DNA from: a virus
DNA length: 31,981 nucleotides
IMG/VR virus record: IMGVR_UViG_3300017732_000031
Coordinates: 1-31,981 of that record
Strand: one strand, 5' to 3'
Numbering within the stretch: the first letter of the stretch is position 1; each line of letters opens with the position of its first letter. The notes under the pieces are model-generated. The model searched no databases and had not been told where the DNA came from. It saw nothing but the letters and a program-made list of their open reading frames with translations. Made by a program: the position numbers and the translations under genes. This document shows positions 14,609-22,292 of the stretch, piece by piece.

Positions 14609-16807
14609 ATGGCAAACAAAGAAATCAAAGGCAATCTAGCAAGACTCCTCGCAACAGAGAATCTTGTTGTTGAGCACAAACAAACACCTACAGCATACTT
14701 CAATGTTGATTCTAGAGTCCTAGTTCTTCCAAAGTGGGACAAAGCATCTGACGTCGTGTATGATATGCTTGTAGGTCATGAGGTAGGACATGCATTGTTC
14801 ACACCTAACGTAGACTTCAGAGAGCAAGTATCTTGTCCACAGGATTACGTCAATGTTATTGAGGATGCTCGTATCGAGAAACTCATGAAGCGTAAGTATC
14901 CTGGTCTTAAGAAATCTTTTGTTGGTGGTTACACAGAACTCAATGACAAAGACTTCTTCCAGATCTTTGACAAAGACCTTACAGAGTTTTCTCTTATTGA
15001 TCGTATCAATCTACATTTCAAGTTAGGTGCTCACGCTATGATGCCTTTTGAAGGTGCTGAGTATGTGTTTGTTGCTCGTGCTGACCTTGCTGAGACTTTT
15101 GATGAAGTGTGTAAGATTGCACAAGATGTTTATAACTATGCTAAGACACAAGAAGATGAGAAAGAGAAAACTGAAGTGCCTGTTTCTCAAACTCCATCTT
15201 CTACTGGTGGCGATAAAGAGTCTGATGACGAAGAAGGTTTTGGTAAATTACAAACTTCTGCTGAAGGTCAGAAGAGTGGTGGTTCCTCAGGAGTAGATCT
15301 AGAGGATGTTCAAGATGACTGGTATGATGAGGATGGTAACATGACCGAACCTGATGATGAGTTACTAAGTGACTTACTAGATGGTGAAGGTGAAGAGAAT
15401 GAAGGTGGTATTGATAGTTCTTCTACACAGCAAGCATTCAATGAAGCACAAGAAAATCTTTCTTCTGCTGATCATAGTACACCAACTACTTACATTGAGA
15501 TACCAGAAAATGTTGACACTTCTAAGCACGTTGTAGATTGGAAAACAATCCATGGTTGGATTGATTCTCAAAGAGATGAGAGAGATGATTTTACTGATGT
15601 TGACGAAGACTATAGAAAGTTTCGTAAGCAATCTCAGAAAGAAGTAAACTATATGGTCAAAGAGTTTGAGTGTCGTAAATCTGCTGATGCATATGCACGT
15701 GCTTCTACTGCTAAGACAGGTGTTCTAAACACAGGTATGCTTCACACATACAAGTACAACGAAGATCTATTCAAGAGAGTTACAGTTATTCCTGATGGTA
15801 AGAATCATGGTATGATCTTTGTTCTTGATTGGTCTGGTTCAATGTGCTATGAGTTGCTTTCTACTGCAAAGCAATTAATCAACCTAACTTCATTCTGTAA
15901 GAAAGTACAAATACCTTTTGAAGTATATGCTTTTACAAATGAGTGGGGTGCAGCACAACGTGCTATCGACAATGATGCTACTATAGCACAAGACACACCA
16001 TACTATCGTACATACCATGATGTTGATGAAAAAGAATTAGATAAAAACAAGTTCTATATTGACTCTTGGTTCTACCTAATGAACTTTGTTTCATCACGTT
16101 CTAATGGTAAAGACTACGAGCGTATGTGTCTAAATCTATTTCGTGAAGCATCTAAGCACAGAAGATATGGTTCATACTCATCAACAATAGGTCTTGGTTT
16201 ATCTGGAACTCCATTGAATGAGTCAATCGTTATGCTCAACCACATTCTTCCTACATTCAAAAAAGATAACAACTTACAAAAAGTAAACGTATGTATCTTA
16301 ACTGATGGCGAAGCATGCACCAGTGCTTATGGTGCTGAGTATGATAGAGGAGAAGGTGAAATTGTAATTCGTGCACGTCGTATTGACTATGGTGTAGCAT
16401 TACGTGACCGTACAACTGGACGTACATACGAACAGTTTACATACAGCACTACTACTAACGTTTTCCTTAAGCAATTACGTGATCGTAATCCTGATGTAAA
16501 TGTTCTTGGATTTCGTATCTTAGCAGGTAGTTCTCTTATGAATTTTGTTTCTAACTATGGTTCACCAGACTGCAACTATGCTGAGATTCAAAAGGAATGG
16601 AAGAAAGAGAAGTCTGCAGTTATCAAGAATCCTGCAGGATTTACTGAACTCTATGCTATCAATAACAAAGCACTTGACAATGACACAGAGTTCGTTGTAA
16701 AAGACAATGCTAAAAAAGGTGACATCACCAGAGCATTCAAAAAAATGCTTGCTAACAAATCTGTTAACAAAAAATTACTTAACGCATTCGTAAGTAAGGT
16801 CAGTTAA
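14609..16807 (+). CDS. Metallopeptidase-VWA protein (CobT-like)
   Basis: The 732-residue product combines an N-terminal zincin-type HEVGH (57-61), followed by NVIEDARIE (83-90) with a possible third metal ligand, an acidic disordered linker (about 185-290), and a C-terminal von Willebrand A domain with a MIDAS D407-W-S-G-S411 and a later LTDGEA. The layout recalls CobT of cobaltochelatase and other VWA partners of MoxR AAA+ ATPases. One such ATPase lies directly downstream. In phages lacking the chelatase catalytic subunit, a remodelling or proteolytic role is as likely as cobalt insertion. It stands alone between two short gaps, so it may be a separate transcription unit. Confidence 0.85.
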   Translation: MANKEIKGNLARLLATENLVVEHKQTPTAYFNVDSRVLVLPKWDKASDVVYDMLVGHEVGHALFTPNVDFREQVSCPQDYVNVIEDARIEKLMKRKYPGLKKSFVGGYTELNDKDFFQIFDKDLTEFSLIDRINLHFKLGAHAMMPFEGAEYVFVARADLAETFDEVCKIAQDVYNYAKTQEDEKEKTEVPVSQTPSSTGGDKESDDEEGFGKLQTSAEGQKSGGSSGVDLEDVQDDWYDEDGNMTEPDDELLSDLLDGEGEENEGGIDSSSTQQAFNEAQENLSSADHSTPTTYIEIPENVDTSKHVVDWKTIHGWIDSQRDERDDFTDVDEDYRKFRKQSQKEVNYMVKEFECRKSADAYARASTAKTGVLNTGMLHTYKYNEDLFKRVTVIPDGKNHGMIFVLDWSGSMCYELLSTAKQLINLTSFCKKVQIPFEVYAFTNEWGAAQRAIDNDATIAQDTPYYRTYHDVDEKELDKNKFYIDSWFYLMNFVSSRSNGKDYERMCLNLFREASKHRRYGSYSSTIGLGLSGTPLNESIVMLNHILPTFKKDNNLQKVNVCILTDGEACTSAYGAEYDRGEGEIVIRARRIDYGVALRDRTTGRTYEQFTYSTTTNVFLKQLRDRNPDVNVLGFRILAGSSLMNFVSNYGSPDCNYAEIQKEWKKEKSAVIKNPAGFTELYAINNKALDNDTEFVVKDNAKKGDITRAFKKMLANKSVNKKLLNAFVSKVS

Positions 16808-16820
16808 CAAACTGTCCACT

Positions 16821-16838
16821 AGGGGTGGCAACACCCCT
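16821..16838 (+). other. GNRA-type hairpin between the VWA and ATPase genes
   Basis: AGGGGTG-GCAA-CACCCCT forms a 7-bp stem closed by a GCAA tetraloop, 14 bases after the upstream stop. No T-run follows, so termination is uncertain; 3'-end protection is possible. It overlaps the -35 region of the promoter candidate at 16826-16854. Confidence 0.7.
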
Positions 16839-16854
16839 TACTATCCATTATACT
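16826..16854 (+). promoter_or_regulatory. Candidate promoter for the CobS-like ATPase gene
   Basis: TATACT (16849-16854) is a 5/6 match to the -10 and shares TATACTAA with the gene 55 promoter. The hexamer 17 bases upstream is TGGCAA, only 3/6, and lies in the hairpin described above. The gene starts 25 bases after the -10. Confidence 0.45.
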
Positions 16855-16879
16855 AAGTACAACAACAACAAATCTTAAA

Positions 16880-17977
16880 ATGCCATTCGCTCCTATTCCT
16901 GTAACAACTGAAGACTTCGTTACATACTTGACAGAAAACTTCGGTACAGAAGTTAACACAAAAAATTTATTTCAAGCGTCAGAGCATTTTAATTGTTCAC
17001 TCGCTACAGTAAAGAAAAGACTTAAGCAATACAAACAAGGTATTGGTAAGTGGGATCTAACTATCCAAGAAAAACTTGAGATCACTTACAATGCTCCTTC
17101 TGCATCTCCTGCTATTGTAGAGAATCTAATTCCTGACAAAGATCCTAACTTTGTTCCATTCGGTAACTTCTCTGATGTCAAGAAGATTATTCAATCAGGT
17201 ATCTTCTACCCCACATTCATCACAGGTCTATCAGGTAATGGTAAGACTCTAGGTATAGAACAAGCATGTGCACTGCTCAAAAAAGAATTGATCAGAGTCA
17301 ACATCACTATCGAAACAGACGAAGACGATCTTATCGGTGGATTCAGACTTGTCAACGGTGAGACAGTATGGCACAACGGTCCTGTTATCGAAGCACTTGA
17401 AAGAGGTGCTATCCTTCTTCTTGATGAGGTTGACCTAGCATCTAACAAGATACTTTGTTTACAATCTGTACTAGAGGGTAAAGGTTTATTCTTAAAGAAG
17501 ACTGGTCGTTATGTAGAGCGTCGTTCTGGTTTCAACATATTTGCTACAGCAAATACTAAAGGTAAAGGATCTGAGGATGGTAGATTCATCGGTACTAATG
17601 TATTGAACGAAGCATTCCTTGAGAGATTTGCATTGACATTTGAGCAAGACTATCCTACTGTTGCTACAGAGACAAAGATTCTTGAGAAAGCAGCATCATC
17701 ACTTGCTGTTCTTGACAAAGAGTTTTGTTCCCACCTTGCTAACTGGGCAGACATCATCCGTAGAACATTTAACGATGGTGGTGTTGACGAAGTTATCTCA
17801 ACACGTAGACTTGTACACATCATCAGAGCATTTGCTATCTGGCAAGATCGTATGAAAGCAATCAAAGTTTGCACCAATCGTTTTGATGACGAGACAAAGC
17901 AATCATTCTTAGAATTATATGATAAGATAGATGCAGATGTAGTTCCAAACGAGGTAGAAAATGAAGCAACCGTTTGA
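16880..17977 (+). CDS. cobS: CobS/MoxR-type AAA+ ATPase
   Basis: The 365-residue product has Walker A GLSGNGKT (116-123), Walker B with D182 and E183 in AILLLDEVDLAS, and a sensor-1 region in FNIFATANTKGKG, matching the CobS-type AAA+ proteins found throughout cyanomyoviruses. CobS is the ATPase motor of aerobic cobaltochelatase and works with CobT, a VWA protein. The adjacent VWA gene preserves that pairing. The first ~60 residues contain SEHFNCSLATVKKRLKQYK, which looks like a helix-turn-helix. Whether the phage pair inserts cobalt or remodels another complex cannot be told from sequence. Confidence 0.9.
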   Translation: MPFAPIPVTTEDFVTYLTENFGTEVNTKNLFQASEHFNCSLATVKKRLKQYKQGIGKWDLTIQEKLEITYNAPSASPAIVENLIPDKDPNFVPFGNFSDVKKIIQSGIFYPTFITGLSGNGKTLGIEQACALLKKELIRVNITIETDEDDLIGGFRLVNGETVWHNGPVIEALERGAILLLDEVDLASNKILCLQSVLEGKGLFLKKTGRYVERRSGFNIFATANTKGKGSEDGRFIGTNVLNEAFLERFALTFEQDYPTVATETKILEKAASSLAVLDKEFCSHLANWADIIRRTFNDGGVDEVISTRRLVHIIRAFAIWQDRMKAIKVCTNRFDDETKQSFLELYDKIDADVVPNEVENEATV

Positions 17978-18146
17978 TGGTTATCTAGGACACATCCTCC
18001 GTCTTAAAGACGGTAGGAGTGTTCGTATCTTAGGTGATGATGGCAGTGAATGGTCATCAACACATAAAATAAATGTTGTTGACCTTGACGGAAATGAATT
18101 TCAATGCTATCATAGTGACATAGATCATGTATGGAGTGAGAATTGA
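17961..18146 (+). CDS. Small beta-rich hypothetical protein
   Basis: The 61-residue product, with YLGHILRLKDGRSVRILGDD followed by VVDLDGNEFQCYHSDIDHVW, reads as a short beta barrel of SH3-like character. It overlaps the ATPase gene by 17 bases and the next gene by 4. I recognise no named family; a small protein-binding or nucleic-acid-binding domain is possible. Confidence 0.6.
   Translation: MKQPFDGYLGHILRLKDGRSVRILGDDGSEWSSTHKINVVDLDGNEFQCYHSDIDHVWSEN
18133..18136 (+). promoter_or_regulatory. Ribosome binding site supporting a TTG start
   Basis: GGAG six bases upstream of TTG at 18143 supports translation from this non-ATG codon. No ATG occurs in that frame before the conserved domain. 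Confidence 0.6.
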
Positions 18147-18454
18147 AATACAATGAGCAAGAGATCTTGAAACAGATCTCAGAGTACATCTCTAGTACCT
18201 ATGGTGCACACTACAGTAAACATGGAATCCAAACATTGGATCTCATTGATTCTGTTGGTGATGCTGAAGCATTCTGTAGGTCTAACATTTTGAAATATGC
18301 TTCAAGGTATGATAGAAAGGGAACAGCAAGAAAAGATCTATTTAAAATAGTTCACTATGCTGTTCTCCTTCTACATTTTAGCGATAAGTCTGCTAGAGCA
18401 GCAGAACTAAACGCAAACACACCTACAACCTTTTCAGTAGATTATGACAAATGA
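18143..18454 (+). CDS. DUF3310-like protein with a TTG start
   Basis: The 103-residue product contains YGAHYSKHGIQTLDLIDSVG, then AFCRSNILKYASRYDRKGTA, then RKDLFKIVHYAVLLL. This is the pattern of DUF3310, a phage family sometimes annotated as nucleotide kinase-like. The frame has no Met before the domain; TTG at 18143 overlaps the preceding stop (TTGA) and has a good ribosome binding site. It ends with an ATGA overlap into the clamp gene 45. Its function is not established; a role in nucleotide or DNA metabolism is suggested by context. Confidence 0.75.
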   Translation: MKYNEQEILKQISEYISSTYGAHYSKHGIQTLDLIDSVGDAEAFCRSNILKYASRYDRKGTARKDLFKIVHYAVLLLHFSDKSARAAELNANTPTTFSVDYDK

Positions 18455-19125
18455 GTAAAGTAACATTATCCAAAAAAACATTAGACGTTCTTAAGAACTT
18501 TTCGACTATCAATTCATCAATTGTATTTCGTCAAGGTTCAACAGTTAGAACTATATCTAACGCAGAAAACATTTTAGCAAAGTTTACTGGCGAAGAAGTA
18601 TTTCCTTCTGATTTTGCAATCTATGATTTGAGTCAGTTCTTGATGGGTATATCTTTGTTCAATGATCCACAGTTAGAGTTTACAAGTAAAGATTTTGTAA
18701 ACATTAAAGGTGGTCGTCAATGTGCTAAGTATTATTTTTCTGATCCTGAGATCACATTAAAGAGTGCACCAGAAAAGAATGTAAAATTTCCTGGTTCTGA
18801 TATACAATTTTCTCTTACTGCTGAGGATTTAGTTAACATCCAAAAAGCATCTGCAGTTTATAGTTTACCTGATCTAACTTTCTATTCAGAAGAAGGATCA
18901 GATGTTATTAAATTAATTCTGAGAGACAAAGAAAATGATACCAGTAATACTTACGATCTCTCTGTCAAGGGTACTACTACTGGCACCTTTTCTCTTGACC
19001 TTAAGATTGAGAACATTCGTGTTCTACCAAGTGACTATGTTGTTAAAGTATCTCAACAATTGATCTCTGAGTGGACAAGTCAAGATGCAGACCTCAAGTA
19101 TTTTATTGCCCTTGAACCCGCATGA
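18451..19125 (+). CDS. g45: Sliding clamp (gp45)
   Basis: gp45 is the trimeric processivity clamp for DNA polymerase and also the mobile activator of gp55-dependent late transcription. The 224-residue product (T4 228 aa) has the family N-terminus LSKKTLDVLKNFSTINSSIV, the FAIYDLSQFLMGISLFNDPQ stretch corresponding to VAIYDLNGFLGILSLVND in T4, and a C-terminal IALEPA. Adjacent clamp loader genes support the call. Confidence 0.94.
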   Translation: MSKVTLSKKTLDVLKNFSTINSSIVFRQGSTVRTISNAENILAKFTGEEVFPSDFAIYDLSQFLMGISLFNDPQLEFTSKDFVNIKGGRQCAKYYFSDPEITLKSAPEKNVKFPGSDIQFSLTAEDLVNIQKASAVYSLPDLTFYSEEGSDVIKLILRDKENDTSNTYDLSVKGTTTGTFSLDLKIENIRVLPSDYVVKVSQQLISEWTSQDADLKYFIALEPA

Positions 19126-19745
19126 TGTTACATAAAGTTTTTTATGTTCCTATATTTACTTTTAGATTTGATAAGCATGAAATCTATGACTTCTCTGATA
19201 TAGAAAAACAGGGAAGAATAGATAGTCGTCCTAAAGGATGGACAACATCTGTCAATTCTACTTATCCTTTTATTACTGACAACGATAGATTAATATCTAC
19301 TGATGTCAGAGATAATTTGATAAGAGATTTATCAAAACAAATTAAAAAACTTTTTATATCGAATGGTATACCAGATAAGTTTGTTGTTAATAATTTCTGG
19401 TATAATGTATATCATGAGAATCAAGGGCAAGAACCACATACACACTTGACAGGTTGTATGGAACAAACACCGTACTGGTGTGGTATCTATTATAATAAAG
19501 GTGCTACACCAACAACGTTTTTCCGTCCAGATTCTAACAATAGAGTTCATCAGTTCCCATATCAAAGTGAGGACTTTAGAGAATACTTTGCTGATAGTTT
19601 ACAACCAAATTTACATGATGGGGATGTAATATTATTCCCACCATATTTAAAGCATTGCGTTGACTTGACAACCAGTGCTAATATGAGATTAACATTTTCT
19701 TTTAATTTACAATTACATAATGAGCAAAGAGTTCCTTTGGGTTGA
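19122..19745 (+). CDS. 2-oxoglutarate/Fe(II) oxygenase family protein (copy 1)
   Basis: The 207-residue product has a double-stranded beta-helix core with H106-T-H108 (in EPHTHLTG), GDVILFPPYLKHCV with H178, and R189 in the final strand NMRLTFSFN. These fit the metal and 2-oxoglutarate contacts of the phage 2OG-Fe(II) oxygenase group. Cyanomyoviruses carry several such proteins; targets are unknown, but modification of protein or DNA is possible. It lies between genes 45 and 44, overlapping both. A second, diverged copy is at 23727-24302. Confidence 0.85.
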   Translation: MMLHKVFYVPIFTFRFDKHEIYDFSDIEKQGRIDSRPKGWTTSVNSTYPFITDNDRLISTDVRDNLIRDLSKQIKKLFISNGIPDKFVVNNFWYNVYHENQGQEPHTHLTGCMEQTPYWCGIYYNKGATPTTFFRPDSNNRVHQFPYQSEDFREYFADSLQPNLHDGDVILFPPYLKHCVDLTTSANMRLTFSFNLQLHNEQRVPLG

Positions 19746-20664
19746 GAAGTATCGACCTAACAAAGTCAAAGATTGTATCCTACCAGATACAACACGTAAT
19801 GTCTTTCAAGGTTTTGTTGAACAAGGAGAACTACCTAACTTGCTATTGAGTGGTACAGCAGGAGTGGGTAAGACCACTATTGCTAAGGCAATGTGTGAAG
19901 AGATAGGAGCATCATACATTGTCATCAATGGATCTGACGAAGGTCGTTTTCTAGACACAGTTAGAAATCGTGTAAGACAGTTTGCTACAACTGTATCATT
20001 GACATCAGGTGCATCACATAAAGTTGTTATCATTGACGAAGCAGATAACACTACTAACGATGTACAACTGTCATTGAGAACTGCTGTAGAAGAGTTTCAT
20101 AACAACTGTCGTTTTATATTCACATGTAATTTTATCAATAAGATTATTGAACCATTACATTCTAGATGTACAGTTGTAGATTTCAGAATCAAACCTGAGC
20201 AATCAACACAATTACAAGGAGAGTTCTTTGTAAGGTTGAGAAGTATACTCACAAAAGAAAAGGTTGAGTATGATGATAAAGTTTTAGCAAAACTTATCAA
20301 AAGATATTATCCAGATTGGCGAAGACTTATAAATGAATGTCAACGCTATGCTGCTACAGGTGCTATTACATCTGCAATTCTTGTTGATGTTGCTGATGTA
20401 AATTTAGATACTTTACTATCATCACTTAAGAAAAAAGAATTTACTACAGTAAAGAGTTGGGTAGTACAACATATGGATAATGATCCTACCATGGTCATGC
20501 GTAAGATCTATGATAGTTTGTATGGTGTATTGAAACCCGCATCTATACCAGAGGCAGTTTTAATTATTGCAAAGTATATGAACAGTATCCCTATTGTTCC
20601 TGACCAAGAAATAAATTTGTTAGCATGTCTCACAGAAATCATGATGAGTTGTGAATTCAAATGA
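19720..20664 (+). CDS. g44: Clamp loader large subunit (gp44)
   Basis: gp44 is the AAA+ ATPase which, as a tetramer with one gp62, opens and loads the gp45 clamp. The 314-residue product (T4 319 aa) shows EFLWVEKYRPNKVKDCILP at the N-terminus, Walker A GTAGVGKTT (45-53), the DEAD-type Walker B variant VVIIDEADN, and the arginine finger motif SRC in HSRCTVVDF. It overlaps the oxygenase gene by 26 bases and endonuclease VII as ATGA. Confidence 0.96.
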   Translation: MSKEFLWVEKYRPNKVKDCILPDTTRNVFQGFVEQGELPNLLLSGTAGVGKTTIAKAMCEEIGASYIVINGSDEGRFLDTVRNRVRQFATTVSLTSGASHKVVIIDEADNTTNDVQLSLRTAVEEFHNNCRFIFTCNFINKIIEPLHSRCTVVDFRIKPEQSTQLQGEFFVRLRSILTKEKVEYDDKVLAKLIKRYYPDWRRLINECQRYAATGAITSAILVDVADVNLDTLLSSLKKKEFTTVKSWVVQHMDNDPTMVMRKIYDSLYGVLKPASIPEAVLIIAKYMNSIPIVPDQEINLLACLTEIMMSCEFK

Positions 20665-21026
20665 AGATCTGTAGAACATGTAAAAAAGAAAAGGAGGACA
20701 TTGCCTTTGAAATAACAACTGTTACAGCAAAGAAAACATATCGTCATGGTATGTGTTATGAATGCAGAAAGGTTGTTAGGAAGGTAGAGAGAGACCTAAA
20801 GAAAATACATGGTAAAACAAAACCTTTAGGAACTCCATGTGATTGTTGTGGTAGGACAGATCTACAATTAGTTTTAGATCATTGTCATGAAACAGGAAAA
20901 CTACGTGGATTTTTATGTAAAGTATGTAATACTAGTATAGGTGCACTAGGTGATAATCTAGAAGGCATTGAACGAGCAAGAAATTATTTGGTTGAAGCAA
21001 TTATTTGGGAGGGTAAGAAACCATGA
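20661..21026 (+). CDS. Recombination endonuclease VII (gp49-like)
   Basis: This is a Holliday junction and branch resolvase of the His-Me finger type. The 121-residue product has C60/C63 and C86/C89 for the structural zinc, the catalytic DHCH (73-76), and GFLCKVCNTSIGALGDN, the family hallmark ending in the conserved Asn. An extra N-terminal CxxC pair (C4/C7 with C32/C35) suggests a second zinc site. T4 gp49 is longer (157 aa), so this is the shorter form common in marine phages. In T4, endonuclease VII clears branched DNA before packaging. Confidence 0.9.
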   Translation: MKICRTCKKEKEDIAFEITTVTAKKTYRHGMCYECRKVVRKVERDLKKIHGKTKPLGTPCDCCGRTDLQLVLDHCHETGKLRGFLCKVCNTSIGALGDNLEGIERARNYLVEAIIWEGKKP

Positions 21027-21106
21027 ATCACATTGGATTGGAAGTTGTATTTTGGACAGTGTTATCAGTATATCTCCTTGCTAAACTTGGAGTATTCAGA
21101 AAATGA
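21023..21106 (+). CDS. 27-residue membrane peptide, unknown function
   Basis: MNHIGLEVVFWTVLSVYLLA plus a basic KLGVFRK tail reads as a single transmembrane helix with a positive-inside end. The gene is fitted exactly between its neighbours: its ATG overlaps the endonuclease VII stop as ATGA and its stop overlaps the Dam start as ATGA. Removing it would leave a 76-base gap in a region that otherwise has none. No homologue known to me. Confidence 0.6.
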   Translation: MNHIGLEVVFWTVLSVYLLAKLGVFRK

Positions 21107-21945
21107 AAACAAAGAGTTTAAAGTCATATAAAACACCACTAAGATATCCTGGTGGTAAGTCTAGAGCATTGAGTAAACTGTTTCAGTTTATTCCTGATCT
21201 AAAAGACTATACAGAATTTCGTGAACCATTTTTAGGCGGTGGTTCTGTAGCAATAGAGATAGGTAAAAGGTATCCACACATAGACATATGGGTCAATGAT
21301 CTATATGAACCATTGTATAATTTCTGGAAAGTATTGCAATCAGATGGTCAGAAACTTAGAGACATATTGATACAACTCAAACAAAGACACTCAGATCCAT
21401 CGTCTGCTAAACAATTATTTTTAGATGCTAAAGATTACCTAGCAAAACCAGTAGGAAATAAAATTGATCGTGCTGTATCATTCTATGTTGTAAACAAATG
21501 TTCTTTCAGTGGATTGACAGAGAGTAGTGCATTTTCTAAACAAGCATCGGAAAGTAATTTTTCAATGAATGGTATTGAAAAACTCCCAGAGTATTCTTTG
21601 ATGATTAAGAAATGGAAGATAACTAATCTATCATATGAACAGATGTTATCTGATAAAGAAGGAACTTACATATACTTAGATCCACCATATGAAATTAAAT
21701 CTAATTTGTATGGTAGAAAAGGGGATATGCATAAAGGATTTAACCATGATGAGTTTGCAACTATATGCGACAAGTCTACATCTCCTATGTTAATATCATA
21801 TAACTCATCACAGTTAATTAGAGATAGGTTTGATGGGTGGACAGTTGCAGAATTTGCACACACTTACACCATGAGGTCTACAGGATGCTATAATAAAGAA
21901 CAAGCATCCAGAAAAGAATTAGTTTTATTTAATTATGAAATGTGA
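21103..21945 (+). CDS. dam: DNA adenine methylase (Dam-like, D12 class)
   Basis: This is an N6-adenine DNA methyltransferase of the alpha group. The 280-residue product has motif X TPLRYPGGKS (11-20), motif I FREPFLGGGS (39-48) and motif IV DPPY (193-196), in the order of Dam/D12 enzymes. T4 Dam methylates GATC; the target here cannot be read from sequence. It could protect phage DNA from host restriction or mark replicating DNA. A separate beta-class methyltransferase occurs at 28900-29838. Confidence 0.9.
   Translation: MKTKSLKSYKTPLRYPGGKSRALSKLFQFIPDLKDYTEFREPFLGGGSVAIEIGKRYPHIDIWVNDLYEPLYNFWKVLQSDGQKLRDILIQLKQRHSDPSSAKQLFLDAKDYLAKPVGNKIDRAVSFYVVNKCSFSGLTESSAFSKQASESNFSMNGIEKLPEYSLMIKKWKITNLSYEQMLSDKEGTYIYLDPPYEIKSNLYGRKGDMHKGFNHDEFATICDKSTSPMLISYNSSQLIRDRFDGWTVAEFAHTYTMRSTGCYNKEQASRKELVLFNYEM
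21886..21894 (+). promoter_or_regulatory. Possible extended -10 promoter before the 62/regA unit
   Basis: TGCTATAAT is a perfect extended -10 (TGn-TATAAT), 40 bases before the ATG at 21935. No good -35 is present and the bases also encode Cys-Tyr-Asn of Dam, so chance cannot be excluded. Confidence 0.35.
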
Positions 21946-22072
21946 AGTAACCTTATACAAAGCAGGAACTGTCTTCAAAGAAGAAGTGATTGCTAAAGAC
22001 TATCAAGACGCACGTCAAGTTGCTCTTGCTAGAAACCCTAACGCTAGAGTTGTTGGGGTAAATGCTAAGTAA
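21935..22072 (+). CDS. 45-residue conserved-looking phage protein
   Basis: The product reads MKCEVTLYKAGTVFKEEVIA followed by KDYQDARQVALARNPNARVV and a short tail. The pattern is two strands, a helix and a strand. I recall nearly identical proteins of 40-50 residues across cyanomyoviruses, without an assigned function. The ATG lies inside the last codons of Dam (11-base overlap), and the stop overlaps the next gene by 11 bases. Confidence 0.75.
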   Translation: MKCEVTLYKAGTVFKEEVIAKDYQDARQVALARNPNARVVGVNAK

Positions 22073-22292
22073 ATTTTGGAAGATATGGAAGTATGCACTA
22101 GGATCATTTAACGACGAGACAACTAAAAGATATGATGATATAATATGCATTATCAGATCCTTTATCTTCATACAGTTAGTAATTACTAACTGTTTTATTA
22201 TTGCAGGAAACATACGACACTGGAACGACAATGTACCAACTGAAAGACTACCTATACAGCATCAACCAATCAAAGAAAAACATATTAGTTGA
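22062..22292 (+). CDS. Small membrane protein overlapping gene 62
   Basis: The 76-residue product starts MLSKFWKIWKYALGSFNDET and carries a transmembrane segment (about residues 30-49, ICIIRSFIFIQLVITNCFII) followed by AGNIRHWNDN. A similar N-terminus, hydrophobic segment and HW end occur, as I recall, in cyanophage proteins of this size. The reading frame continues 62 bases into gene 62 in another frame, an unusually long overlap. A perfect 22-base palindrome lies within its membrane-segment codons. Confidence 0.6.
   Translation: MLSKFWKIWKYALGSFNDETTKRYDDIICIIRSFIFIQLVITNCFIIAGNIRHWNDNVPTERLPIQHQPIKEKHIS
22172..22193 (+). repeat. Perfect 22-base palindrome before gene 62
   Basis: ACAGTTAGTAA is followed directly by its exact reverse complement TTACTAACTGT, then TTTATTATT. 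As RNA it gives a 9-bp stem with an AATT loop and a short U stretch; as DNA it resembles a dimeric-repressor operator. It lies 38 bases upstream of the gene 62 ATG, inside the overlapping membrane-protein gene. Confidence 0.7.

Noticed and set aside
19401-19406. TATAAT with TGG before it inside the first oxygenase gene, resembling an extended -10.
   Set aside because: The bases encode the conserved Trp-Tyr-Asn of the oxygenase (TGG TAT AAT). The second oxygenase has the same codons near 24013-24021, so protein conservation explains the match, and no good -35 is present.
19773-19792. TTGTATC-CTACCA-GATACAA hairpin near the start of gene 44.
   Set aside because: Seven mostly A/T pairs and no T-run; not distinguishable from chance without folding statistics.
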